From Cliona cf. orientalis (Eukaryota; Porifera; Demospongiae; Clionaida; Clionaidae), in contig OZ005691.1 of NCBI GenBank assembly GCA_963930775.1, forward strand, positions 3,658,001-3,722,000: a stretch of DNA of 64,000 nt, written 5' to 3'. The first letter of the stretch is position 1. Each line of letters starts with the position of its first letter. Positions 11,284-21,704 of the stretch are shown here, in pieces. The notes below the pieces were generated by a model. The model saw only the letters and a program-made list of their open reading frames with translations, was not told where the DNA came from and made no database searches. The translations under genes were made by a program, and so were the position numbers.

Positions 11284-11667
11284 ACAAGTATAAAAAACAA
11301 TTGAATAAAATTGAAGGATGAAGTAGGGATCGCAGTGCCAAAAAATACATAAACAAGATATGTACGGATAACGTATCACACCCACTATACATCCCTACGC
11401 TTGCTTTTTGAGTAGCCGTGCACACACATAATATTATTATAATATATGGGCACATGCAGGAATGGAAATCAATACGTAAACCCATGGATAGCGATACTTT
11501 ACATACTGAATCAGAATGAAGTGTATGATATTAATTATCGAGAAAAGCAAGCATAGGGATGTATAGTGGGTGTGATACGTTATCCCTACAAATCTTATTT
11601 GTGTATTTTTTGGTACTGCCATCCCTACTTCATCCTTCAATTTTATTCAATTGTTTTTTATACTTGT
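11284..11667. mobile_element. MITE with long inverted ends (ACAAGTATAAAAAACAATTG)
   Basis: The ends are inverted over about 60 bp and include 'aaattgaaggatgaagtagg'. A second copy spans about 24266-25273 and is split by a foldback element. An internal pair 'agggatgtatag' and 'aagcaagcatag' also recurs in inverted form. Not coding. Confidence 0.75.
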
Positions 11668-11820
11668 AATAATATTATCACATTACCATACTGTTTTAAA
11701 TAACACAGTACATGCTCTCTTCTCAATAGGCTTGTGACGACCCTTTACCATAATCACACAACACTGATTATACAGGACAATGTGTATGTGTGGCATGCCG
11801 ATAATTAAACACACTCATAC

Positions 11821-12087
11821 CAGGTGTTTGATGGATGTATCTCTTTGCAGCAGCTAAAGCACTCCCCTCCCCAAAGTAGAGAAGTTGACCAAAGAGCCAC
11901 TTCCAAGAATCAAGAGCATAGGGAGAATACTGCAGCCACCAGCTACATGTACAGGTAACTCTATGCTCCTCATCATTGCATTCTAGCTTCCTCTGCACAC
12001 TGAGTGGTAGACGGAGGCAATTCCCCAGCCGCCTCACTCCCACTGTCTCCAGCACTGCTGCTAGATTGCTGTGAGTGAGGCTGGAGT
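11821..12087 (-). CDS. Death-like exon (second module) of a host gene
   Basis: One 267-bp exon with an acceptor before 12087 and a gtatga donor after 11821. It is phase 1 at both ends and encodes 89 residues. It reads LTHSNLAAVLETVGVRRLGN then LPLSVQRKL..CTCSWWLQYSP then SWKWLFGQLLYFGEGSALAAAK. The helical spacing and the conserved W-WL..L pattern resemble divergent Death-fold exons in sponge proteins. It is downstream, on the minus strand, of the exon at 13007-13267 and probably belongs to the same gene. No terminal exon was found. Confidence 0.6.
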
Positions 12088-12352
12088 CTGAGAGGGGAAG
12101 GAATGGATATACATGCAATTATTATTGTAACAGCCACTCTCACAATATTGTCACAAATAGTGTGTGTGCGTGTGTCTATCATAGGGTCAGTCACTTTAGC
12201 ATGAATCAAATTTTCATTATCAAAGTATTAACACAGTAAAAATGTATGCACAATATTGCTAATTAATGTAGGGATTGTTCTTATGAAAAGTTTTAGGCAT
12301 AACAATTTCAAATACGAAAATTTTGTAACAAAAATTTCCAAATCTATGGTAT

Positions 12353-12713
12353 CAGGAGCATATGAGCCACCCGAAGGGTGGCGAAGGAGCGTCCGACTGC
12401 GTGTCAGATGTGTTAGGCAAAGTTCATTAGCAATGCTTGACCTTATATGGAGTGGCCAGCTGCAGGATATTTCCATTGGTTAAGCTCCATAGTGATAGCA
12501 CCGCCGTAGTACACAGTCTACAACCACACTACAGATTAAGTCAATTAGCTAGTACAGTGTGGCTTGTACAAAAGTAATCTGCTATGCACCGCACTAGCTG
12601 CACGTTCCAAATAAGGAAGTGTAGCCTTAAGTACTTTGCCTAACACATACTACAGCCAACCCTACGGTAGTCGGACGCTCCTTTGCCGCCCTTGGGCGGC
12701 TCATATGCTCCTG
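12353..12713. mobile_element. MITE with CAGGAGC...GCTCCTG ends and 7-bp target duplication
   Basis: The left end CAGGAGCATATGAGCC and its inversion match over about 50 bp. The flank ATGGTAT occurs at 12346-12352 and again at 12714-12720. It sits in the intron between the two Death-type exons. The larger element at 27084-29009 shares the CAGGAGC/GCTCCTG ends and also has a 7-bp duplication. Confidence 0.8.
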
Positions 12714-13006
12714 ATGGTATACATGCCATAACTTTTCACCAAGTGAAATCTTGTTAATTCTGCCATCTGCTCTCATAATAACTGGCAAAACCTTAACGAC
12801 ATGTAGCTACTCTTTATTGAAGATTACATAGAAGACATGGTAAACTTTATTTGCATAGGTAAAACTTGATTCCACCAAACATTTCCATAAAGTACAATAT
12901 ACATGGAGCTGAATTTATAAAATTCCTGCTATACATGGTACATGTACATGTACAAGAAACAGTAATTGGGGTGCGTGAGGTGTATGGTTTAGTGCTCCCA
13001 ACATAC

Positions 13007-13267
13007 CAGTCAGCTCCTCACTATAGTGGTAGAGTATAATAGCATGATCATGTTTCAACTGGTATTCAAGTCGCTCTATAATTCTTCTCCACGATGCGAA
13101 TGGATCTCTGAGGATCCAGTATCTGATCACTGCTACTTCACATTCCTCATCACTGCGATACTCTCCCTCAATCTCACTGAGCTTGGATTCTGGAATGGAC
13201 AGCATCCAACCAACCTCACGCAAGGGTATTCCATGTAGTGCCTTTCTGACATTATTAATAGTCAGAC
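13007..13267 (-). CDS. Death-domain exon of a host gene
   Basis: A 261-bp exon, phase 1 at both ends, with 'ttgcag' acceptor and gtatgt donor. It encodes GLTINNVRKALHGIPLREVG then LSIPESKLSEIEGEY then YWILRDPFASWRRIIERL then ILYHYSEELTG. The order (pocket W-L, IP.SKL.EIE, WILRDP..SW, SEELTG) is that of sponge Death domains. The symmetric phase allows modular shuffling. The exon upstream in the same gene may be 26494-26761, which also ends in phase 1. The product is probably a Death-adaptor protein; this is inference. Confidence 0.75.
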
Positions 13268-13570
13268 CTGCAATGTGCAACGAGGTGACATCACATGTGC
13301 ATGTATCATTTAATCCCACAATTATGCCACCTGCACTTTTAGCTCAAGTTCCTACATACATAGTTTGTCGCGTGTATAATCCCCTCTCTGATGATAAGAT
13401 ATTGGAGTCCAAAAGCCAATAAAAACAGTAGTACACTAACCATTTGCACCTCAGTGCTAGCATGCAGAAGGGGGGGGGGGGGCATTATTGTGGCATTCTA
13501 CGGTACATATAGACCTACATAATACTACATGTGTACATACAACGAAGTGAAGTGTGTCAGCATTCAACAC

Positions 13571-13642
13571 TAGCCTGGAACCCAGGCGCGAGGGGGAGGG
13601 GGAAAGAGCGCCTGGTACACACTGTATGCGCATGCGCTTAAT
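13571..13642 (+). repeat. Left terminal inverted repeat of the DUF6589/RecQ element
   Basis: This is 72 bp and identical to the inverse of 18872-18943. It contains TGCGCATGCGC, an NRF1-like palindrome, near its inner edge, and a G-run block 'cgcgagggggaggggg'. Confidence 0.95.
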
Positions 13643-13858
13643 TAATCAATGGGAAACGCGTGGTTGCGGCCGCCAAACGTCACCAAGTTAATGGGTGTGG
13701 TCTTATGACGTCTGTAGCGCAAGCGCATGGCGCAAGCTTACCGTACGCGCGGGGTACGCGTACACGGCGATCGCGCGTGCGCAAAACGATCGCGCGCAAT
13801 ATTGAAGCTACTTTGTACTGTTACTGTTTAACGAAGCTGTATCCTAAGCCACGTGGTC

Positions 13859-16800
13859 ATGGAGGTGCACTGTCGACTTTGTATTCTGAAGATTACTTCC
13901 AAGCACAGTGTTAGTTTGTTCAAGAGTGAAAACTTTCAGCAAAGTCTAGCAGCTAGAGTGGTAGCCCTGTTGGATGTGCCAGTGGAAAGCAATGATGGAT
14001 TATCCCAAGTCATCTGTGAGCGGTGTAAACGACGATTAGTGCGATTGGAGAAGGCATCAGAGGAGCTTTCTGACTTTAGAAAGCTAGCACGTGACAGCTA
14101 CCAATCGTTTCTGCCCAGATCCTCACTGAAACGCACCAAAGAGACAAGTGCCATGGTTGGTGTATCACCTGATACACAGAAAGCTAGGCCACCACCGAAA
14201 AGATTAACTACGAGAAGGCTAGATTTTGGACAGACATCAACTGGTGAGCAAGTGAATGATGCATATAGTACTGTACATATAGAGCTACATAAAATTATTT
14301 TTAATAGGTGAATGTCCATCTGTTGAGGGAATGATTCCGAATTCATTGTCCACGATCTCACAAAAGGACATTCCAATTACTCCCTTGAAAGTAACGGAAC
14401 CATTACCCCTGAGTGAATGTAAGAATAGCATGCTTAATTAGAGTACTATGATGGACATTTTTCACTTACTTTAGTGCACATTAACACCACTTCTCAGCTG
14501 GCTTTACCTAAACAGACAGTAACAGTAAGGGTTTGCATTATTCCTTGATTGAAATAATATTATTCTTGCTTAATACTCTATAGGTATGTGTGTCTTCTCG
14601 CTCTAAAATGACCTCTTATTCAAAAGTTCTCCCTGATGAATACACTAAACTTGGTAAAGAATTAGCCGGGGGCCATCTATCATCTGTAGCAAAAGCAGTA
14701 GTTGGGCATAAGCAGTTGCAGGAAGAAATTCTTAAATTACTACTTGATAAAGTTGATAATAAATGCAGTGAGCTTTGTCGTCGGCAGTCTAGTAGTCGAT
14801 CATTGTTTCGGCGTGCTCCACTGATGCAATTTTTAGAATGGGATTGGAAGCTTGCTATAGATGAGCTTGCTAGTAAGGCACCAACCCTGCTGCATGTTCT
14901 TACCACTATTGCGTCGCGCTCTGACCATCGCAACTCAAAGAAGTTAGGAAGTGCTCACTATCCTGGTATTATTATGAGTGCCGCTGTCATCCTAAAAGAG
15001 AGAAATAGAGAAATGATAGGAATCCAATCGCTTATATCTCTACTTCTATTCAACTCACGAGTGGAAAAACAAGTAAACATTTTATTGATTTTGTATAATA
15101 TTATTATAATTTATGCAAACAATGCTCTATAATCAGGTTTACCATCGCCTTAATCATGTTGGAATCTGTCTCAGTTACAATGGCACACTAAAGTTAATTG
15201 ATGAGGTTAGTAAACTTCACAGTGTTCCACTGACGCAATGGATTGCTGATGGTGTTGTATTTAAATTTTGGGGTGATAACGTAGACAAAAAGAGGGGCGT
15301 GAGAGATGTTAGATCTGATCATCAAAAGTCTATGGTGCACATGTACAGTATTCTGGCAGGGCGCAGCCGCACTCCTGCTCCACACCTGTCTGATCAGGGA
15401 AATGTTGCTGACTTAGCAGGTCTATCTTATACAGAGTTTTTACCAACACAGCATGATGTGGAACGTGTTACATCCAACATGGTGGTAATTGTAAGTAGAA
15501 TACTCACTGAGTACATAAGTGATCTTGCACCTTTGTCAAAGGCTGTGATAAAACATATTCCCCATAAATACTCGGCAGAGATGTCAAAAAAATCGGAAGT
15601 AGTTGTGCTTGATGTATTGATGAAAAACGAAGCTAAACATAGTGACATGATTGATATTCTAAAGCAGATGGTGGGTTATCTAGGAGAGGATTATCCTCAC
15701 GAGAAAAGGGTGGCATCTGGAGGAGATCAGTTAACAACGGAGAGACAGGTTGGAGCTCAGCGTCATGTTATGTGTGGAAATCGTCCAGAAGATCGCCTGG
15801 ATGTTCTCGAGCCACAAACAGAAGACTGGCATTGTCTTGTAGTTCTTTTGACAGTAAGTAACTATAAAAATTTATTCTATATACATGGCATTATTAACAG
15901 TTATACTATTGTTATACTAATTGTAGGTGATTTGGAAGACTTTGTACAGACATTCTTCACGAGACCACGGTACACTTGGTTATTTTCAGAGTTTGCTGAA
16001 TAGATATAATGTAAAAGACCCGAAGAAAGAGGTAGATGCTAGTATAGACTTTCTTCTGACGGTTGTAAAGGGTCATTTTTTGGCATGTGCTTGTAAGATA
16101 CTCGGAATAACGTCACTCAACTCACGAGTAGCATTGCCACCACACATTTACAAAGCCACCATTGATCAGCAAAGGGCATACATCACATCAATTGCAAAAC
16201 AAGTAGTATATCAATGCACTTTAGTCAACGAAAGCTTCGTTAACGGAAAGGTATGCGACTCAGGCGACCACATCTACAACTATGCTAGGGTGCTGTGTCA
16301 CTTTGGTACCATGGTCATGGAATTCAGAGGTGGATGGGGCAATGGTGATAGTGATAGAATGTTCACATGCTGGCGTCTGCTTTTACCTCATTTCATAGTA
16401 GCTGGACGAACAAAATATTCATTGGAGGCTTTAAGACTTCAAATACAGGTCAAGTCTGTGTTATCTCCTCAATTAGCACATCATGTCAAGTGGGATCGGT
16501 TTGTAAATACACATGGAGGGGCTGGGAGAAATATCCCATGTGACCTTTATAATGAGCACGTGAATAAACTTCTAAAGCATATCATTGTAACTATGGGTGC
16601 AAACTTCACAGAAAAGGCACTACATAGAGCTGCTCAATCAGTAACCACCTTAGAGAGCATTTGTGAGAGATTTGATCAACAATCTGGAGTCCCAGTGGGC
16701 ACTCATGCTCATTCAACCCGTTGTGATAAACAAGATATCAGCAAGGTTATTAATACAGTCTTAACTAGAGAACTACTTGAAATACATCCAGGAAGGGCAC

Positions 16801-16973
16801 ACACAGCTTTCAAAACAATGAGACTAAACCCCCTATGGAACTGGGACATTAGCAAGACTCGGGAGTGGATAGAAAAAAAGAAAAAGCAGTTTATTATGTT
16901 TAGAGGAGCTATGAGAAGAGAGGATTCAGAGGAGAGCTGTAGTGAGGCTGATAGTGATTACGAAGATGACTAG
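13859..16973 (+). CDS. DUF6589-like protein with N-terminal zinc-binding domain (putative Academ-type transposase)
   Basis: Six exons join cleanly in frame (13859-14243, 14308-14418, 14475-14524, 14584-15072, 15137-15853, 15927-16973) into 932 residues. Residues 1-65 carry CRLC and a later ICERCKRRL, a ZAD-like four-cysteine pattern. A serine/lysine-rich linker follows. The large C-terminal part has the DUF6589 hallmarks: MKNEAKHSDMIDILKQM, ASGGDQLTTERQVGAQR, QTEDWHCLVVLLTVIWK and SSRDHGTLGYFQSLLNR. Candidate acidic catalytic residues are D in FWGDNVDKKRGVRD, D in GGDQLT and E/D in TEDWH; their assignment is inference. The tail is acidic (SEADSDYEDD). No stop or frameshift is seen. It is convergent with the helicase gene 100 bp away and both lie between the same inverted ends. 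Confidence 0.85.
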
Positions 16974-17073
16974 CTTTTGAAAGACAATAATTGACTATCT
17001 TATGTACATAACATGTGCACGCACACAATGTATGTAATAAGCAAAATGTCATCATTATGAACACTTATTATTA

Positions 17074-18734
17074 TTATTGTGGGTGTGAACATACATCACA
17101 ACAAGTATGTGGATTGGTACCTACACAAGCTATAGAAGGATCAAAGTAGTCCAGAAGCCATTTTCGACGACAAACAGTGTTATTTTCAAGATACCTCCTA
17201 ACATTTGCAACCTCATGATCCCTTACGCTAGTTAGCTCCTTTCTCATGGGGCAGTCTTTGGGCTTCCAAAATACAATAGATTTAGCAGGATCACCACTAC
17301 GGCCTCCACGTCCACTTTCTTGGAAGTAATCGTCAATACTTTGTGGAGCACCATAGTGAATGATTGTGTTTGTAGCTTTGAGATCAATGCCCATTCCTAG
17401 TGCAACAGTTGCAAAAATAGTCCGCACAACACCATCCTCTTGAGACAAGCTCTTTAGTATAACCTCCTTGTTGTACTCTGGAGTATGCGCATGGAACATT
17501 CCAAAGAGACGGTTATCACTAACTTTGTCAGCACCATCTGGATAGTACGCTTTTTCACCTAGTTCATACAGAAAGTATGCATACAATTCTGAACATACAT
17601 TTAACGATCGACAGTAGATAATTGTCCTTGGTGATTTAACTCTAAGTTGCTTCAGGGATTCCAAATAAGGATTTAGATCACTTTCCATATCGGTTGATCT
17701 CAACACTTTGTAGAAAATATTAGGCCTATCTGGAGACTTGCTAATGATTTCACATCCTTCCATTTCAAGCCTCTTGATAATTTCATCACGTACACTTTTG
17801 GTAACTGTTGCAGTGCAAGCAAGCAGGGGGGTAGATGGTGGGACAAGAGCTCGAATCTCATGTAATCGTCCATAGGATGGCCTAAAATCCTTACTCCTGA
17901 AAGATATACAGAGGTATGGAAAAGGAAAAGAGAGCCAGGGGAGAGAGGGATAGAGATAGCGAAAGAGGGGGGGATAGTTGTGTAGCTTAAAGGAAATAAT
18001 TGACAAAATTTAATATACATTGTATACGTACACGGTCACAGTGACTGGCTACAGCTAATTCTAAACAGGCATCGTAAAACACAGAATCTGAAGATGGATG
18101 CACAATATATTACTAAAGCACATACCAATGGATAGTGCTAGTAGCACAATCTATCACATACAGGGCCAAGCGTGGCTACTATTATACATGTACTTGCTTC
18201 AGTACATGCGTATATTATGTACTAGTGAATTAGTGTTGCATACCATTTAGAAACACAGTGTGCTTCATCAACAATAACAGCTACGACTCTGTCATGGATG
18301 CCAGATTGTTGAAGCAACTCTCTCCATTTAGAGCTCACTAGGGCTTCAGGAGAACAAAATAAGAGGCTGTACATACATGAGTCACTGTGTTCATCAGATG
18401 CTATGACTTCCTTTTGAGTCCCTTTTCCATATGAAATGACTGCAGCACTGACTCCATAACTTCTGAGAGTTATCACTTGACTGACCATCAGTGAAATTAA
18501 TGGTGATATTACCAAAACCAGACTTCTGTTGTCCTTGTTGCCTAGCTTGTAGTCGTATGCGAAAGGCAAGGCTTCAAAGCATATAGATTTTCCAAATCCG
18601 GTGGGCAACCACACGAACGTATCTTTTCCCATGAGTACGGACTTGATGGCTTGAGTTTGCTCGGGCTTGAGAATAAGCGAAGGTCGCCCAAGACGCTCAA
18701 GGGCGTACTGAAGGGCATAGTCAGCTTCCTCCAT
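17074..18734 (-). CDS. RecQ-type ATP-dependent DNA helicase encoded in the transposon
   Basis: Two exons, 18734-18244 and 17896-17074, join across a GT-AG intron inside HCVSKW|SKDFRPSYGRL to give 437 residues. Superfamily 2 motifs are in order: Q motif LKPEQTQAI, Walker A LPTGFGKSICFEALPF, DEAHCVSKW, TATVT, the CRSL strand, TVALGMGIDLK, and motif VI YFQESGRGGRSGD. A zinc-binding cysteine set follows (CRRKWLLDYFDP then CCDVC), and the protein ends there. It therefore lacks the winged helix and HRDC domains of cellular RecQ proteins. The length, loss of accessory domains and position inside perfect inverted ends argue for a transposon helicase rather than a host BLM/RECQL gene. It could unwind ends or replicate the element; that role is inference. 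Confidence 0.92.
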
Positions 18735-18871
18735 ATACGCGATACTGTAGCGGCCGTATGGCTTGCATGCACTATGGATGCATTACGTATTTACGATTAC
18801 GTAAGCACTACTGACGTCAGCATGAAACGGACTTTTACTGAGGAATACTGAAGCCGTGGAATGTCAGGGCG

Positions 18872-18943
18872 ATTAAGCGCATGCGCATACAGTGTGTACC
18901 AGGCGCTCTTTCCCCCTCCCCCTCGCGCCTGGGTTCCAGGCTA
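18872..18943 (-). repeat. Right terminal inverted repeat of the DUF6589/RecQ element
   Basis: A 72-bp perfect inverse of 13571-13642, followed by the second copy of the 10-bp flank CATTCAACAC. Confidence 0.95.
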
Positions 18944-19013
18944 CATTCAACACTAGAATGTTGTCTTCCACACACATAATTATTGTGTGCATAATAATTA
19001 TTGTCACAATTGC

Positions 19014-20672
19014 GCTATACAGCCGTTAAGCCAGTGGTCCAATTGTTGCAGATACAGGAAGTGCATCCGGTGGCACATTCCAGTGCATGCAATTTTTGCC
19101 GTTTTTTTTATCTATTTTTCTTACTTGTTCTATCTAGGCAATCTTTCACTTCTAGAACTCCAAACAAAGACCAGAAGACAGAGAAACTCTTCTACTTTCT
19201 GCTCGTTCAAGTCCCATAACCCGGAGATATTATTCATGAGCTCCGCGGCAAGCGCTTTTGTGCATGCTACTCGCAAGCGCTCACAAAAAGTGCCTCGCGC
19301 AAAAAGTGGTACGTTTTGGTTCCCCTGGATGATTCCCATGATTCAAGCACCATTCAATGGCTCTTGTATTGCTCTACAATATGAGACTGGAACAACGTTT
19401 TTCCATGAGCGGTTCCAGAGTTACACGGCATCAAAAATCAGAAAATTTCAGTACAACCGCGTGGTATTTTTCCATATCTTCTCGAAGGTTTATAGAGTCT
19501 GCCCAAGAACAAATCGTAAAGGACAAGAAAAGGAGTATTCCTTGTGTACTGCCAAGCTTCTAGGGAGGAGGCATCGTCATCCAGATGGAAGGATTTCTTC
19601 TCTATAGTCAAGTAAGCATACCTGAATGTTGGCCACGGTGAATAACAACATTATCATGACAAAGCGTGTGTGAAGTGAGTGTATCAGCACTAGCATAAGT
19701 CCAGGGATGGGGGTGAGCCTTACCAGTGTACATCAGAGAATGAGCCTGTGTTAAAGCAACTCACATCGAAGCTGAAAACTAGTCTCGCGCGCCAGGCTGG
19801 GGACAAGACTAGCTGAAAACCCCGAGCATATACTTGCAATTGGGCGGTAGCTAGTACTTGACTAGTGCTTTTTTATCTGTGTCTCTCCCTCCCTCCTTCT
19901 CTCCCACTCTCTCTGTCTCTTTCCTTCTCCCTTTCTCTCTCTCTCCCTTCCTCTCTCTCTCTCTCTCTCACCCTGACCCCATGTAGGTACACAATAGGTG
20001 ATGTTCCCGGCTGTGATCAGATTACCAAGTATATGAAGAGAGTGCTTCTGTCAACCATAGCTATGATGATGGAATAGGAGACCGATTGTGAAAGCTCCAA
20101 CAACCTTCAGCAAAACTTTAAGATGGCCTTTGATAGCTAGCAGCAATATAGCTAGCTTGTACTATATAGCTAGCTTGTACTATGTTTAATGTCATTGGTT
20201 TGTATGTAAACGTACACAGTAAAATAGCAATTATTGTACTTTTTTTACAGCGTGTAACCTTGGAACTGCTCGATGGAAAAACTTCGTTCCAGTCTCATAT
20301 TGTAGAGCAATACAAGAGCCATTGAATGGTGCTTGAATCATGGGAATCCATCCAGGGGAACCAAAACGTACCACTTTTTGCGCGAGGCACTTTTTGTGAG
20401 CGCTTGCGAGTAGCATGCACAAAAGCGCTTGCCGCGGAGCTCATGAATGTCTCTGGGTTATGTGACTTGAACGAGCAGAAAGTAGAAGAGTTCCTCTGTC
20501 TTGTGGTCTTTGTTTGGAGTCCTAGAAGTGAAAGATGGCCTAGATAGAACAAGTAAGAAAAATGGATAAAAAACGGTAAAAATTGCATGCACTGGAATGT
20601 GCCACCGGATGCACTTCCTGGATCTGCAACGCTTGTACGTGTTTTGGACCGCTGGCTTAACGACTGTATAAC
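19014..20672. repeat. Large imperfect inverted repeat (arms about 420 bp)
   Basis: Left arm about 19014-19430 and right arm about 20245-20672 are inverted copies, sharing for example 'catgagctccgcggcaagcg', 'aagtgcctcgcgcaaaaag' and 'gtgcatccggtggcacattc'. The spacer of about 800 bp includes a CT-rich run at 19875-19978. Long frames in the arms are mirrored copies and have no recognisable domain. It could be a foldback element. Confidence 0.75.
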
Positions 20673-21233
20673 TAAGTTTCAGATATAGGACCCAACATAA
20701 GGGTATAAGGGGCACATGCCCCTCCCCCTTTTTGTGAGCCACACAAGCAAACTATAAAGCTACAAGAGAGGCACAAGGTTAAGGCTATCAACAATGCTAT
20801 AGAGTACAACTATCTACATGTACAAACCCGCACTTGCTGTTTTTTTTGCTCAAATGGCTGAGCCCGTTCGATTTATCATCTGTTAAATAGCAATTAAGGG
20901 GTGTGGCCAACCTTTAGGTGGCATGGTCACAAATATTTTCGCACACGCCCCCTCTTACTTCAAATTCTGATTCATCAGATGTCTATGAGTACACCAGTGT
21001 CAGATACATACATACATGTAGGTAGCTAAAGCAGAAGGCACCGAGTTCAACTGAGCAGCTACCCTGGCACATGTACATGTATGAGGGGATGAAAGATGAA
21101 CTGGTACAGTTTGACCATGGGCCTGAAATAGAACCATGTACGTATTTATATTATGATTTCGCTTGGGATTCTACACAGAGCCCTTCAGTCTTCTAAATCA
21201 CGTAGAAACCTCCTAACAGTATCAACTATTATA
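20673..21233. other. No gene recognised
   Basis: About 560 bp with several 'acatgtacatgta' runs. No coding or structural signal was found. Confidence 0.5.
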
Positions 21234-21422
21234 CCGTAAATCACGAATATTTTGTTATTAAAATATTTTCGGACAGCCAAGCTTGTGCGAAAATTGAATG
21301 CACGAAATACATGCGCAATATTAATGATAATGTGGTACAGGGTCGTTCGTCCGAAAATTATTTAACACGAAATATTATTATCGCATGAAATATTTTAGAC
21401 ATGAAATATTCGCGATTTATGG
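21234..21422. mobile_element. Short TA-flanked MITE (CCGTAAATC...GATTTATGG)
   Basis: The ends CCGTAAATCACGAATATTTT and AAATATTCGCGATTTATGG are inverted and flanked by TA. The interior is AT-rich with 'cgaaat' motifs on both strands. Ends of this type occur in pogo/Tigger-like MITEs. Confidence 0.7.
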
Positions 21423-21704
21423 TATAGTGTCTTGTAGCTTAGCCATCAAAGAGGTGGTTTTGAGAAGTCAGATGTCTGCCAAAGAGTGACAAGGCTGATG
21501 CTCAAACACAGCCAGCCAACGAGATCAATCAGTAAGGGTCTGTCACATGATATTTGGATCTCCGAAATATTCGGACCCCCATGCAGACCCTGAAGACTAA
21601 CCCTGCCACACAGACCCTAGAAACTAACCCTGCTAAATATTTATACCCAGAACCCAGCCCCTGAATCTCTGCTATAGTTGATAACATGCATGGGGGTCCA
21701 TATA

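Larger units (their letters stand above)
13571..18943. mobile_element. Two-gene DNA transposon (DUF6589-like protein plus RecQ helicase), Academ/AcademH-type
   Basis: The termini are 72-bp perfect inverted repeats (13571-13642 and 18872-18943) starting TAGCCTGGAACCCAGGCGCG. The flank CATTCAACAC at 13561-13570 is repeated exactly at 18944-18953, a 10-bp target duplication. Because TAG also follows the right copy, the boundary could be shifted by up to 3 bp. Two convergent genes fill the element: a six-exon DUF6589-like protein (13859-16973) and a RecQ-type helicase (17074-18734). Both appear intact. Perfect ends and intact genes suggest recent insertion. As I recall, helicase-carrying Academ elements have 9-10-bp duplications, which matches. 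Confidence 0.9.

Noticed and set aside
17074-18734. Host BLM/RECQL orthologue
   Set aside because: The gene lies between perfect inverted ends with a target duplication and lacks winged-helix and HRDC domains.
18987-20742. 206-aa and related frames in the inverted repeat as a gene
   Set aside because: The arms are mirrored, frames differ between arms by indels, and no domain is seen.
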